The notes: a model not told the origin generated them from the letters alone. Shown: positions 23,666 through 32,860, counted from the stretch's first letter. The stretch: 47,565 nucleotides of DNA from an uncultured Bacteroidales bacterium (GCA_902792435.1 CADAZN010000017.1:1-47565); one strand, 5' to 3'. Made by a program: numbers and translations.

Positions 23666-24444
23666 TTGGTTAGGTCTTTTATCAACTGTGAGTTTTTGAG
23701 TATTTTCATTGTCTCAAAGTATCCTTTCTGGGCTATCTTGTTGGCGGCACTGGTGTCAAATGTGCTATGGCCTTGAATGGAGATGATATCAACTAGCAGG
23801 TCGCACAATTGCTTGTCGGCAACAACATTGCGCATTGTCATGAGTTTGTAAGTGCGGTAGGCTAGTGAGCGCACGTTTAGCTTGATGGGCCCTAGCTTCA
23901 TGGGGCTAACGTTGACGCCAATCACTGTGTTGCACAGGGGCCTTAGGTAGAACGAGGGCAGGTTGTGAAGCACACCGCCGTCAACGCAGTAGCTGCCATC
24001 AATCTTCACGGGCCTAAACACTAGCGGGATGCTGCAAGAAGCGACTACTCTTTCGGCTATATTGCCCGACGTAAACGGCATCTCGTGTTGTTGCTCGATA
24101 TCGGTGGCTGCAATAATAGTTGGGATTAATAATTCTTCAATATTTTTAATTGGCAAGTTGGTTTCTAGGAATCTTTTGAATTTGTCGAGCTTAAGGAACC
24201 CGCTTTTTGTGATGTCAACTTGCAAGAATTTGCTCATGTCGATGCTCCCAAATAGGTTGAAGATTTCATCGGCGCTCATGCCAGCAGCATAGAATGATGC
24301 CACAATGCTTCCGGCGCTAACGCCAGCTATGACATCGGGTTTAATGCCCACATCCTCAAGAGCTCTTAGGGCTCCTATGTGTGCGAAGCCTCTTACACCG
24401 CCTCCACTGAGTGCTAAACCTATGTTATATTGCTTTGTTTCCAT
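23662..24444 (-). CDS. Patatin-like phospholipase (NTE family)
   Basis: 260 residues, a single patatin domain. The oxyanion-hole motif is GGGVRGFAHIGALRAL near residue 14, the nucleophile elbow is GVSAGS (Ser near residue 44), and the dyad Asp is in VDGGVLHNLP. Patatin enzymes hydrolyse acyl esters of phospholipids or lysophospholipids through a Ser-Asp dyad. There is no signal peptide and no outer-membrane barrel, so this is the short cytoplasmic or inner-membrane-associated form. It sits between a small Cys-rich peptide gene and the amylase, overlapping the latter by four bases. Confidence 0.93.
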   Translation of the reverse strand: METKQYNIGLALSGGGVRGFAHIGALRALEDVGIKPDVIAGVSAGSIVASFYAAGMSADEIFNLFGSIDMSKFLQVDITKSGFLKLDKFKRFLETNLPIKNIEELLIPTIIAATDIEQQHEMPFTSGNIAERVVASCSIPLVFRPVKIDGSYCVDGGVLHNLPSFYLRPLCNTVIGVNVSPMKLGPIKLNVRSLAYRTYKLMTMRNVVADKQLCDLLVDIISIQGHSTFDTSAANKIAQKGYFETMKILKNSQLIKDLTK

Positions 24445-24465
24445 GATAATTATGATAATTATTTA

Positions 24466-24648
24466 TTAATAATTTTTCTTGTCACATTGTTCTAGATGCT
24501 TGGTGCAGCTGTCTTTTAGTTTGCAGTCAGAACAAGGGTTCAATGCCGATTTCTTGTTGTTTATAGCTCGCCATAAACTCCTTAGTGATAATGCAAAAGC
24601 AGCAGCTACAACACATCCCACAATTATATATTGCCAATAATCACTCAT
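24466..24648 (-). CDS. FeoB-associated Cys-rich-type small membrane protein
   Basis: 60 residues: one membrane helix (about residues 7-26, YIIVGCVVAAAFALSL), a basic stretch, then four Cys (39, 42, 48, 55) in CSDCKLKDSCTKHLEQC. This matches the FeoB-associated Cys-rich small membrane protein type, thought to help iron transport. No feoA or feoB lies in this window, so the role here is uncertain. Its first eight bases overlap the end of topB, so it is part of the operon and probably translated by coupling. Confidence 0.78.
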   Translation of the reverse strand: MSDYWQYIIVGCVVAAAFALSLRSLWRAINNKKSALNPCSDCKLKDSCTKHLEQCDKKNY

Positions 24649-26710
24649 TTTTGAATGATTTTTTAATCATATTATTGAGTTTCGATGGGGTGAGGTCAGC
24701 GGGATAGCTGTCAAAAGGCAGGCGCATGTCGCAGTTGTGATAATCGCTGCAGCCATAGGCTGTTTTCCCCTTGATGATATGGCCCTTGCCGCACTTGGGG
24801 CATGGTATCTCTTCTATTGATTTCAAGCGTGGCTTGCGTGGCTTTTTCTCCGTGCTGCTATTGCCCCCTTTTGTCCCTTTTTTCTTCTCAGTCTCTTGAA
24901 CTTCAATTGTTGTACTTGAGTTATCTTTCAGCACATTAAGCACAATGTCATTTACAAGAACTTTAAGCTCATCAATGAATTGTTGGGCACTGAATTCTCC
25001 TCGTTCAATTTTTCTCAATTTGTTCTCCCACAGTCCTGTGAGTTTGGCCGATTTGAGAAGTTCCTCTTTGATGGTGTCGATAAGTTGAATGCCGGCGGGA
25101 GTGGCCATCAGGCTCTTGCGTTGTTTTGCAATGTAATGGCGCTTGTGCAGGGTCTCGATGATTGCCGCACGGGTTGATGGCCGTCCAATGCCGTTCTCCT
25201 TCATGGCGTCGCGCAACTCATCATCGTCAACAAATTTTCCCGCTGTTTCCATTGCACGCAGCAATGTTCCCTCGGTGTAGTACTTTGGAGGCTGTGTTGT
25301 TTTTTTGAGGAGTGATGGCTGATGAGGGCCGCTCTCACCTTCAACAAATGTGGGCATTATGCCATTGTCGTCATCATCCTTATCCTTGTCTTTATCCTCG
25401 TTTTGAGCCTTGTCTTTGTTGTAAATAACTCTCCATCCATCTTTGAGTATTTCTTTTCCGGTGGCCTTAAAATCAAATTCATTCACGCGAGCCATAACGG
25501 TGGTTGTCGAGAACTCGCAATCAGGATAGAATGCTGCAATAAAGCGCTTTGCTATAATGTCATATACGAGTTTTTCCTCACGGGTGAGCAGTACCGATGA
25601 AGGGTCTACATTGGTGGGAATGATTGCATGGTGGTCGGTAACCTTGGAGTTGTCAAACACCTTCTTGCTCTTAGGCAATTTGCTTGCTAGGAGTGGTTGG
25701 ATAATTTGAGCGTATGGTTTCATTGCCTCCATTATGCCTGGTATCTTGGGGTAGATGTCATCGCTCAGGTAGGTGGTGTCGACACGAGGGTAGGTAGTCA
25801 CTTTTTTCTCATATAGCGACTGGATGAGGCGAAGGGTTTCGTCGGCACTATAGCCAAACTTTTTGTTGCATTCAACCTGAAGACTTGTTAGGTCAAACAA
25901 GCGAGGTGGTGCCTCTTTACCTTTCTTCTTGGAGACCGATGTCACGGTGAGTGGGAAAGCTTTTATGCTCTCAACTATTTCACTGGCAGCGCCTTCGGTC
26001 TTGAATTTCCCTTTTGTGGAATTGAAAATTGTTTCGCGGTATTTGGTTTTTATCTCCCAATAGTCTTCGGGAACAAAATTCTCAATCTCACGTTGGCGAC
26101 TTACAATAAGTGCTAATGTTGGTGTCTGTACTCGACCTATGGAAAGCACGTTTTTGGAGCCTCCAACACGATACTTTAATGTATATAGTCGCGTGGCATT
26201 CATGCCCAGAATCCAATCGCCAATCGCTCTTGAAAGACCGGCATAATAAAGGTTGTCGAAGTGTGAAGCATCTTGCAATTGTTGAAAGCCCTCTTTGATG
26301 CTCTCGTCGGTTAGTGATGATATCCATAATCGCTTAACGGGCTTATCACATTTCGCTTTCTGGTACACCCATCGCTGAATCAGTTCTCCTTCTTGTCCAG
26401 CATCACCACAGTTTATCACCTCGTCGGCTCCGGCAATCAGGCTTGATATAACATTAAATTGTTTCTTGATACCTTCGTCTTCAATCAGTTTGATACCAAA
26501 ACGAGGGGGGATCATTGGAAGGGAGCTCAATGCCCACCATTTCCATCTCTCGAGATAGTCATGCGGTTCTTTAAGGCAACACAAGTGCCCGAAGGTCCAT
26601 GTGACTTGGTAGCCATTACCCTCGAAGTAGCCTTCATGCTGGTCATTTGCGCCTAGCAGTCGAGCTATATCTCTGGCCACACTGGGTTTCTCGGTCACAC
26701 AAACTCTCAT
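24641..26710 (-). CDS. topB: DNA topoisomerase III
   Basis: 689 residues. The N-terminal Toprim domain begins MRVCVTEKPSVARDIARLLG and has INCGDAGQEGELIQRWV (the DxD-type metal site). The type IA central domain includes LSIGRVQTPTLALIVSRQRE and the catalytic Tyr in TYPRVDTTYLSDDIYP, followed by DHHAIIPT and GIGRPSTRAAIIETL. A Lys-rich linker leads to one C-terminal Cys4 zinc finger (CPKCGKGHIIKGKTAYGCSD followed by YHNC). It relaxes and decatenates DNA. It overlaps mazG by four bases (ATGA) and the downstream peptide gene by eight. Confidence 0.95.
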   Translation of the reverse strand: MRVCVTEKPSVARDIARLLGANDQHEGYFEGNGYQVTWTFGHLCCLKEPHDYLERWKWWALSSLPMIPPRFGIKLIEDEGIKKQFNVISSLIAGADEVINCGDAGQEGELIQRWVYQKAKCDKPVKRLWISSLTDESIKEGFQQLQDASHFDNLYYAGLSRAIGDWILGMNATRLYTLKYRVGGSKNVLSIGRVQTPTLALIVSRQREIENFVPEDYWEIKTKYRETIFNSTKGKFKTEGAASEIVESIKAFPLTVTSVSKKKGKEAPPRLFDLTSLQVECNKKFGYSADETLRLIQSLYEKKVTTYPRVDTTYLSDDIYPKIPGIMEAMKPYAQIIQPLLASKLPKSKKVFDNSKVTDHHAIIPTNVDPSSVLLTREEKLVYDIIAKRFIAAFYPDCEFSTTTVMARVNEFDFKATGKEILKDGWRVIYNKDKAQNEDKDKDKDDDDNGIMPTFVEGESGPHQPSLLKKTTQPPKYYTEGTLLRAMETAGKFVDDDELRDAMKENGIGRPSTRAAIIETLHKRHYIAKQRKSLMATPAGIQLIDTIKEELLKSAKLTGLWENKLRKIERGEFSAQQFIDELKVLVNDIVLNVLKDNSSTTIEVQETEKKKGTKGGNSSTEKKPRKPRLKSIEEIPCPKCGKGHIIKGKTAYGCSDYHNCDMRLPFDSYPADLTPSKLNNMIKKSFKNE

Positions 26711-27507
26711 TCTCCTAACTTTAAGTGTTTAGCTTCATTCCATAGTTGGTCCATCTCGGCCAGGGTCATTTCGTTCAGTCGCTTGCCTTGTTCCTTGGCA
26801 CGAGCTTCAACATGGTTAAATCGAGCAATAAACTTGAGATTTGTTTTCTCAAGGGCATTATCTGGCCTTACGTTATAGAGCCTGGCAGCATTTACAATGG
26901 AGAAGAACAGGTCGCCAAATTCTTTCTCTACATTAATTTCATTGCCCGATTTCAGTTCGGCCTCTACCTCGCTGATTTCTTCCTTGACCTTGGTCCAAAC
27001 GTCTTCTTTGTTCTCCCAGTCAAAGCCCACATTTGCTGCCTTTTCTTGCACTCTTTCGGCTTTGATGAGCGAAGGCAATGTCGACGGAACTCCTCCAAGC
27101 ACCGTCTTGTTTCCGCCTTTCTCTTTCATTTTGATAACTTCCCAGTGATTGAGCAGTTCCTTGACGTCATTTACCTTGTCATTGCCATAGATGTGAGGAT
27201 GGCGGAAGATAAGCTTCTGCCTCAACGAGTCACACACCTCGGCGATATCATAGTCACCGGTCTCTTCGCCTATCCGGGCATATAGGAGCACGTGAAGCAG
27301 TACGTCACCAAGCTCTTTCTTGATGGTGTTCTTGTCGTCACCAAGCAATGCTTCGGCAAGTTCCATGGCCTCTTCAATGGTGTTTGGGCGCATGCTCTCG
27401 TTAGTTTGCACCGAGTCCCACGGGCATTGCTCTCTCAACGTGTCGATTACATCAAGAAGTTTTCCAAAAGCCTCTAATTTTTGTTGTCTATTATTTTTGC
27501 TCTTCAT
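26707..27507 (-). CDS. mazG: Nucleoside triphosphate pyrophosphohydrolase MazG
   Basis: 266 residues from the ATG at 27507; an alternative ATG at 27522 lies deeper in dsbD. Two MazG domains are visible: the first with QCPWDSVQTNESMRPNTIEE, AMELAEAL and KKELGDVLLHVLLYARI (Glu/Asp magnesium ligands), the second with VKEEISEVEAELKSG and VEKEFGDLFFSIVNAARL. The linking LRQKLIFRHPHIYG is typical of the full-length enzyme. MazG hydrolyses (d)NTPs to monophosphates and pyrophosphate, cleaning the nucleotide pool. It overlaps dsbD by 17 bases and topB by four. Unrelated to the MazEF toxin. Confidence 0.94.
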   Translation of the reverse strand: MKSKNNRQQKLEAFGKLLDVIDTLREQCPWDSVQTNESMRPNTIEEAMELAEALLGDDKNTIKKELGDVLLHVLLYARIGEETGDYDIAEVCDSLRQKLIFRHPHIYGNDKVNDVKELLNHWEVIKMKEKGGNKTVLGGVPSTLPSLIKAERVQEKAANVGFDWENKEDVWTKVKEEISEVEAELKSGNEINVEKEFGDLFFSIVNAARLYNVRPDNALEKTNLKFIARFNHVEARAKEQGKRLNEMTLAEMDQLWNEAKHLKLGE

Positions 27508-29563
27508 ATTTTTTCTTACCACGGTTCAAGAAGTTTAAGAACCCTTGCACATCTTCTTTGTAGACAAATGGTCCCGACATTAGTTTGCCGTTGGAGTCAA
27601 GAACCACATAGTAAGGTTGTGAATTAGAATTGAATTTTATTTCTTGGAGATAGCTCCACTTGTCGCCAATAGTTCTGAGCTCCATCTTATTGCCATTTCT
27701 CTCGATGGTGATAGGCTTAGCGAGATCGGTCTTATCGTCAACCATGAGCCTGATGTGTACGAAGTTGTCTTTGAGGTTGCCCTTAACTTCGGGGAGGTCC
27801 ATAACCGCTGTTTCCATCTTGCGGCAGTTCACACATCCAAAGCCGGAGAATTCCAGGAATATGGGCTTGCCGTTTTGAGCTGCTACAGCAACACCCTTCT
27901 CAAAGTCATCATATTCTTGAATAGTTTCAGGATTGGTTGTGTAATCTTGGGTGTAGAGTGGTGGAACAAACGCGCTGGTAACCCTGAGTGGAGCGCCCCA
28001 TAGTCCAGGCAGGAGATAGGCAGTGAATGCCAGCGAAATAATGCCAAGCATTAGTCTGACAACGCCAATAGGTTTCTTGTCGCCGTCGCCCTTGAGCCAA
28101 ATGCCGCCAATAAGGTAGACGCCAAGGAGGCCGAAAATAGCAATCCATAGCGATAGGAAGGTCTCACGATCGAGAATGTGCCAGCCATAGGCCAAATCGG
28201 CTACCGAGAGGAACTTGAGTGACAGTGCCAGCTCGAGGAATCCTAGCACAACCTTGACGGTGTTGAGCCAACTTCCTGACTTTGGCAACTTCTTGAGTAC
28301 CGATGGGAAAAGGGCAAAGAGGGTGAATGGTATGGCAAGTGCAAGTGCAAAGGCAAACATGCCCACAATGGGACCTAACAGGCTGCCGCTACTGGCGGTC
28401 TCAACAAGGAGGGTGCCAATGATGGGGCCGGTGCACGAGAACGAAACAATCACCAGAGTGAATGCCATGAAGAAGATGCTCAGTAGGCCAGTGGTCTTCT
28501 CGGCACGATTGTCCATCTTGCTCGACCATGAGTCGGGGAGCTTTATCTCAAAAGCGCCAAGGAACGAGATGGCAAAGAGCACAAGCAGCAAGAAGAAGAT
28601 GATGTTGCACACGGCATTGGTGGCGAGGGCGTTCAGCCCATTGGCTCCAAATATCGCTGTTACGAGAACGCCAAGCAACACATATATTACAATAATCGAC
28701 AGGCCGTAAGTGATAGCACTGGATAATGACTTGCTCTTGCTGTTGCCCTTCTTCAAGAAGAAACTAACGGTAAGTGGAATGATAGGCCACACGCATGGAG
28801 TGAGCAATGCCAATAAACCGCCTAGGAAACAAGCCCAGAATAGGAACCAAAGCGACTTGCTGTTGCCCTCGGTGCCCTCGGCTGCGGCGTCGGTAAACTG
28901 AACGGGAGCCCATAGTCCAGCGTTACCTTTGGCTGAAGTTGTGGGTGCTAATGCTGCACTGTCGGCTAATGAACTTGTGGTGTCGGTCGCCATAAGCAAC
29001 TCTTCAGGAACAGTTTCTTCAATATTCTGAGGTGTCTCCTCTGGATTATCTTGTGCTTGTGGTTGTTCTGCGGCCGCTTCTTGCTCTTGTGCTGGTGGCT
29101 CGTTAACTTTGCCAGTAAAGCTGAATGACTCTCGGGATGGTGGGGTACAAGTTTGGTCATTGCAGCTCATGAACTCTATGTCGCCATCAATGGTATAGTT
29201 TGGCGCTGTAGTAGTGAATTTTTGGCTTAGAGTTACTTTACCTTCCCACTGGCGCACTTTCATCATGAAGTTCTCGTCATCGATGGTCTTTGGTGACGAA
29301 CTAGCAGTAAGGCCACCAACGAGTTTGACGCCATTGGTTGTCTTGAACTTGATGCTCAGGGGAGTTGGTCCGTCGCCGGGTGAATCGTTGGAATACATGT
29401 GCCATCCATGGTCGATGTTGGCAGTGAAAGTAATTACTCCATTGTGACTGTCGGTCCATTTAATGGCCTTTGTCCATTTTACTGGTGTTAGAATTTGGGC
29501 CTGCACGGTCATGAACACCGTCATGATTGCAAGTAGCGAAAGAAAATACTTTTTGTTTCTCAT
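27491..29563 (-). CDS. dsbD: Thiol:disulfide interchange protein DsbD
   Basis: 690 residues from the ATG at 29563; the earlier ATG at 29587 would precede the transcription start. Signal peptide (NKKYFLSLLAIMTVFMTVQA), periplasmic N-terminal DsbD domain with CNDQTCTPP, a Gln/Glu/Pro-rich linker (about 160-230), eight membrane segments with the two redox Cys (LLALLTPCVWPIIPLTV and VIVSFSCTGPIIGTLL), and a C-terminal thioredoxin-like domain with CVNC near residue 575. DsbD carries electrons from cytoplasmic thioredoxin to periplasmic targets. First gene of the long leftward operon. Confidence 0.93.
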   Translation of the reverse strand: MRNKKYFLSLLAIMTVFMTVQAQILTPVKWTKAIKWTDSHNGVITFTANIDHGWHMYSNDSPGDGPTPLSIKFKTTNGVKLVGGLTASSSPKTIDDENFMMKVRQWEGKVTLSQKFTTTAPNYTIDGDIEFMSCNDQTCTPPSRESFSFTGKVNEPPAQEQEAAAEQPQAQDNPEETPQNIEETVPEELLMATDTTSSLADSAALAPTTSAKGNAGLWAPVQFTDAAAEGTEGNSKSLWFLFWACFLGGLLALLTPCVWPIIPLTVSFFLKKGNSKSKSLSSAITYGLSIIVIYVLLGVLVTAIFGANGLNALATNAVCNIIFFLLLVLFAISFLGAFEIKLPDSWSSKMDNRAEKTTGLLSIFFMAFTLVIVSFSCTGPIIGTLLVETASSGSLLGPIVGMFAFALALAIPFTLFALFPSVLKKLPKSGSWLNTVKVVLGFLELALSLKFLSVADLAYGWHILDRETFLSLWIAIFGLLGVYLIGGIWLKGDGDKKPIGVVRLMLGIISLAFTAYLLPGLWGAPLRVTSAFVPPLYTQDYTTNPETIQEYDDFEKGVAVAAQNGKPIFLEFSGFGCVNCRKMETAVMDLPEVKGNLKDNFVHIRLMVDDKTDLAKPITIERNGNKMELRTIGDKWSYLQEIKFNSNSQPYYVVLDSNGKLMSGPFVYKEDVQGFLNFLNRGKKKYEEQK

Positions 29564-29591
29564 ATTTCTGGTATAAATTGTTTTCAAGTTG

Positions 29592-29623
29592 CAAAGATAA
29601 GCACTGCTTTTCTTTTTTCCAAT
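29592..29623 (-). promoter_or_regulatory. Promoter of the dsbD-mazG-topB operon
   Basis: Leftward ATTG (29620-29623), 20 bases, TATCTTTG (29592-29599). The expected transcript start near 29585 excludes the in-frame ATG at 29587 and supports 29563. Confidence 0.75.
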
Positions 29624-29675
29624 TTTATAACTCTAAAAAAAACATAACACGATACTATTATATAAAATTATTTCC

Positions 29676-29683
29676 TACCTTTG
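29676..29683 (+). promoter_or_regulatory. -7 element of the nrnA-glmM operon
   Basis: TACCTTTG, 20 bases upstream of the start at 29704. The longer reading frame beginning at 29527 lies upstream of it and is therefore not translated. No clear -33. Confidence 0.65.
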
Positions 29684-29703
29684 TGGTCTTATTAGAAATT
29701 TCT

Positions 29704-30735
29704 ATGATGATTGATATAATCGATAAGGTTGAGATTGGCAAATTTCAAAAGTTGCTGAATAATGTGAATCGCATTGTGATCACATGCCACAAGACTGCCG
29801 ATGGTGATGCCATTGGGTCTTCGTTGGCATTATGCTTGTTACTTCGCAACATGGGAAAGAACGCCACAGTGATTATCCCTGACCAATTGCCTTGGTCACT
29901 CAACTTTATAGCGCAGGGTAAAGATTATGTTACCTTCAGTCATCAAGAGATAATGGCTAAGAACATCGTTCGAAACACTCAGCTCTTGATCTCACTCGAC
30001 TACAATGATTTTAACCGTGTGGGCGCAATGAAGACTTGTCTTGAAGAGGCACAAGTTCCCAAAGTGCTCATCGACCATCATCTGAATCCTGTATCGCAGC
30101 AGTGGGATGTTAAGTTCTCTCATCCCGAAATGTCATCTACTTGTGAGTTGATTTATAGGATAATAGAACAGTGCGGTTGGAATTCTTTTGTCGATAAAGA
30201 CATAGCTTCTTGCATCTTTGTGGGTATTATGACCGATACAGGAAACTTGGCATTCAGCTCTTCTTATCCCGAGGTTTACGAGGTTATGGCGAGGCTCATG
30301 GAACGTGGCATCGACAAGCCTTACCTTTACAAGATGGCTATGGATACCGTGCCCTTAAATAGCCTGAAACTTCAAAGCTATGCAATCTTGAACAAGATGA
30401 CTGTCATTGATGATAAGTTTGCGTTGATTGTTCTAGACAAAGATGACCTTGATAAGTTTGACTACAAACCTGGTGACACCGAGCGCCTTGTCAATAGGCC
30501 CCTGTCGGTAAGTGGCATTTACTGGTCCACATTCATGCGTGAAGATGCTAAATACATAAAAGTGTCGATGCGAAGCGAAGGGGACTTGGCTGTCGATGGC
30601 CTTTGTGCTAAATATTACAATGGCGGCGGTCACATGCATGCGGCGGCAGGAGAACATTATGGGACCCTTCAAGAGGCTATCGAGATTTATTATAAAATTG
30701 TGGAAGAAATAAAAAAGACAAAATTTAATAACTGA
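29704..30735 (+). CDS. DHH-family phosphoesterase, NrnA-like (nanoRNase/pAp phosphatase)
   Basis: 343 residues from the first of two adjacent ATG codons (29704, 29707). The DHH domain has the metal motifs CHKTADGDAIGSSLAL (HxxxDxD), ISLDYNDFNRVG, VLIDHHLNP (the DHH triad) and GIMTDTGNLAFSSS. The C-terminal DHHA1 domain carries the RNA/nucleotide-binding GGGHMHAAAG. Enzymes of this type degrade oligoribonucleotides of two to five bases and dephosphorylate pAp in the cytoplasm using manganese. It leads a rightward operon with a lipoprotein and glmM, a recurrent Bacteroidales order. Confidence 0.92.
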   Translation: MMIDIIDKVEIGKFQKLLNNVNRIVITCHKTADGDAIGSSLALCLLLRNMGKNATVIIPDQLPWSLNFIAQGKDYVTFSHQEIMAKNIVRNTQLLISLDYNDFNRVGAMKTCLEEAQVPKVLIDHHLNPVSQQWDVKFSHPEMSSTCELIYRIIEQCGWNSFVDKDIASCIFVGIMTDTGNLAFSSSYPEVYEVMARLMERGIDKPYLYKMAMDTVPLNSLKLQSYAILNKMTVIDDKFALIVLDKDDLDKFDYKPGDTERLVNRPLSVSGIYWSTFMREDAKYIKVSMRSEGDLAVDGLCAKYYNGGGHMHAAAGEHYGTLQEAIEIYYKIVEEIKKTKFNN

Positions 30736-30742
30736 TAAAAAT

Positions 30743-31315
30743 ATGAAAGTTAAAGCTATTTTATTCGTTTTATCGTGTGTGTTGGCTGGTACCCTTTGCT
30801 CTTGTCGTGATAGTGAGAGCTATGCCGACCTTCTGAATGACGAGCGACACTCGATTAATGCTTACCTTGCAAACTGCCGAGTGGTGAACGGCGTTCCTGC
30901 CGACACTGTTTTTGAGGTTGGTAAGGACGCCCCTTTTTATCGACTCGACAACGAGGGCAACGTGTATATGCAAGTTATTAGAGCTGGCGACCGTAAGACC
31001 GACAAGGCTAAGAACTCTGAAAGAATCTATTTCCGCTATATGCGATATAACCTCAACTATTGGCACAAGTATGGTGAGATGCTGGGTGATGGAAATGAGA
31101 ACGATATGAATATTGCTCCCACCTATTTCCAGTATGGCAACTACACTTTGGCAACTTCGGCTCAGTGGGGTTATGGCATTCAAATGCCTCTCAATTTTTT
31201 GGGTGTTGACAGTGAAGTCAATCTTATCATTAAGTCGCAATATGGTTGGGCTAGCGAGATATCGAGTGTAGTGCCTTTCTTATATCATGTGAGATATTTC
31301 CGCAACCAGATTTAA
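30743..31315 (+). CDS. DUF4827-like lipoprotein
   Basis: 190 residues with a lipoprotein signal (AILFVLSCVLAGTLCSCRDS; Cys 20 or 22). The mature part starts with a conserved helix (SYADLLNDERHSINAYLANC) and continues with a beta-rich domain (FYRLDNEGNVYMQVI, IYFRYMRYNLNYW, GYGIQMPLNFLGVDSEVNLI, PFLYHVRYFR) that resembles an FKBP-like prolyl isomerase fold. This is the pattern I associate with DUF4827 proteins of Bacteroidales, usually near glmM. Lipid-anchored in the periplasm or outer membrane. It starts seven bases after nrnA and is followed by glmM 34 bases on. Confidence 0.82.
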   Translation: MKVKAILFVLSCVLAGTLCSCRDSESYADLLNDERHSINAYLANCRVVNGVPADTVFEVGKDAPFYRLDNEGNVYMQVIRAGDRKTDKAKNSERIYFRYMRYNLNYWHKYGEMLGDGNENDMNIAPTYFQYGNYTLATSAQWGYGIQMPLNFLGVDSEVNLIIKSQYGWASEISSVVPFLYHVRYFRNQI

Positions 31316-31349
31316 ACTATTAACTTGTAAAATTATCACTTCTCTTATC

Positions 31350-32741
31350 ATGTCATTAATAAAATCTATCTCAGGCATTCGTGGCACTATCGGAGGCAAA
31401 GCTGGCGATGGCCTGTCACCTCTTGATATTGTAAAGTTTACAACGGCCTATGCCACTTTTATTCGCCGCAACTCGAAGTGTGACTCTAATGTTATTGTTG
31501 TGGGCCGTGACGCTCGCATGTCGGGAAGAATGGTTCTCAACATCGTGGTGGGCACCCTCACGGGAATGGGCTTTGATGTAGTTAATATAGGTCTTGCCAC
31601 AACTCCCACAACCGAACTCGCAGTAGTGTGGGAAAAAGCTTGTGGAGGAATTATTATTACTGCTTCTCACAACCCTAAGCAGTGGAATGCTCTCAAGCTT
31701 CTCAACGACAGGGGCGAGTTCCTCGATGATGCTCAGGGCAAAGAGGTGCTGCGCATTGCCGAAGCCGAGGATTTCGACTATGCTAGTGTTGACAATCTGG
31801 GACGTGAGCAAAAGAATTACACCTACCTGCGTCGTCACATCGATGCAGTGAAACAGCTCAAGCTGGTTGATGTGGAGGCCATTAAGAATGCGAATTTCAC
31901 TGTCGCTGTTGATGCTGTGAACTCGGTGGGCGGTGTAGCCATTCCCAAGCTTCTTGAGCAGTTGGGTGTGAACAGCGAGAATATTGTCAAGCTGTTCTGT
32001 GACCCTACTGGCAATTTTGGCCACACTCCTGAACCTATTCCTGAGAACTTGACAGCAATTCAGGAGCTGATGAAGCAAGGCAAGGCCGATGTGGGCTTTG
32101 TGGTTGACCCCGATGTTGATCGCTTGGCTATTGTTATGGAGAACGGTGAGTTCTTTGTTGAAGAATACACTCTCGTGGCTGTCGCCGACTATGTGCTCAG
32201 CCACACTCCTGGTGCAACAGTTTCTAACTTGTCTTCTTCGAGGGCCCTGCGCGACGTGACTAATGCTCATGGCTGCAACTACACTGCAGCAGCGGTGGGA
32301 GAGGTGAATGTCACAACCGAGATGCGACGCACAGGTGCTGTGATTGGCGGCGAGGGTAATGGCGGTGTAATTTATCCTGAGCTGCACTATGGGCGTGATG
32401 CACTGGTGGGAGTTGCATTGTTCTTGACATTGCTTGCCAGGAGTGGCAAAAAGGTGAGTGAGCTCAAAGCTACTTATCCTCAGTACAGTATTGCTAAAAC
32501 CAAACTTCAGCTCACTCCCGGCATGGACGTGGACAAGATTCTCAAGGCAGTTGAGGAGCACTACAAGGGTGAGAAGCTCACTACCATCGATGGTGTGAAA
32601 ATTGACTTTGAGGATGGCTGGGCACATCTGCGCAAGAGCAACACCGAGCCCATTATCCGCATCTACAGCGAAGCTCACACCATGGAGAAGGCGCAGCAAC
32701 TGGGCGAGGACGTCAAGAGGATTGTTCAATCCCTGATTTAA
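31350..32741 (+). CDS. glmM: Phosphoglucosamine mutase
   Basis: 463 residues of the alpha-D-phosphohexomutase family. N-terminal SGIRGTIGG, the phosphorylated-Ser loop IIITASHNPKQWNALK (Ser near residue 105), the magnesium loop VDPDVDRLAI (near 253), the sugar-binding GGEGNGGVIYPELH and the phosphate-binding HLRKSNTEPIIRIYSEA near the C terminus are all present. I call GlmM from length, motifs and the operon; a phosphomannomutase/phosphoglucomutase role cannot be excluded from sequence alone. GlmM converts glucosamine-6-phosphate to glucosamine-1-phosphate for peptidoglycan and LPS. A strong terminator follows. Confidence 0.88.
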   Translation: MSLIKSISGIRGTIGGKAGDGLSPLDIVKFTTAYATFIRRNSKCDSNVIVVGRDARMSGRMVLNIVVGTLTGMGFDVVNIGLATTPTTELAVVWEKACGGIIITASHNPKQWNALKLLNDRGEFLDDAQGKEVLRIAEAEDFDYASVDNLGREQKNYTYLRRHIDAVKQLKLVDVEAIKNANFTVAVDAVNSVGGVAIPKLLEQLGVNSENIVKLFCDPTGNFGHTPEPIPENLTAIQELMKQGKADVGFVVDPDVDRLAIVMENGEFFVEEYTLVAVADYVLSHTPGATVSNLSSSRALRDVTNAHGCNYTAAAVGEVNVTTEMRRTGAVIGGEGNGGVIYPELHYGRDALVGVALFLTLLARSGKKVSELKATYPQYSIAKTKLQLTPGMDVDKILKAVEEHYKGEKLTTIDGVKIDFEDGWAHLRKSNTEPIIRIYSEAHTMEKAQQLGEDVKRIVQSLI

Positions 32742-32758
32742 TGCTTCAATACAATACA

Positions 32759-32803
32759 TAATTAAGCCAGCGTCAATTCAGGCATTGGCTCAATTATTTT
32801 TTT
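32759..32803 (+). terminator. Intrinsic terminator after glmM
   Basis: An 11-bp stem with one G-T wobble (32759-32769 with 32786-32796) and 16-base loop, followed by a run of T. It closes the nrnA-like, DUF4827-like, glmM operon. Confidence 0.8.
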
Positions 32804-32860
32804 ATAGATTTCACTATTCACTGTAACTGTTATCCTGGCTATGTGAGAATCGCTTTGGAA

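Noticed and set aside
26746-27285. 179-codon rightward open frame
   Set aside because: Antisense to mazG; no recognisable domain.
31416-32759. 447-codon open frame on the leftward strand
   Set aside because: Exactly antisense to glmM, whose motifs are unambiguous. The translation is rich in His, Asn and Leu with no domain, as expected for a shadow frame.
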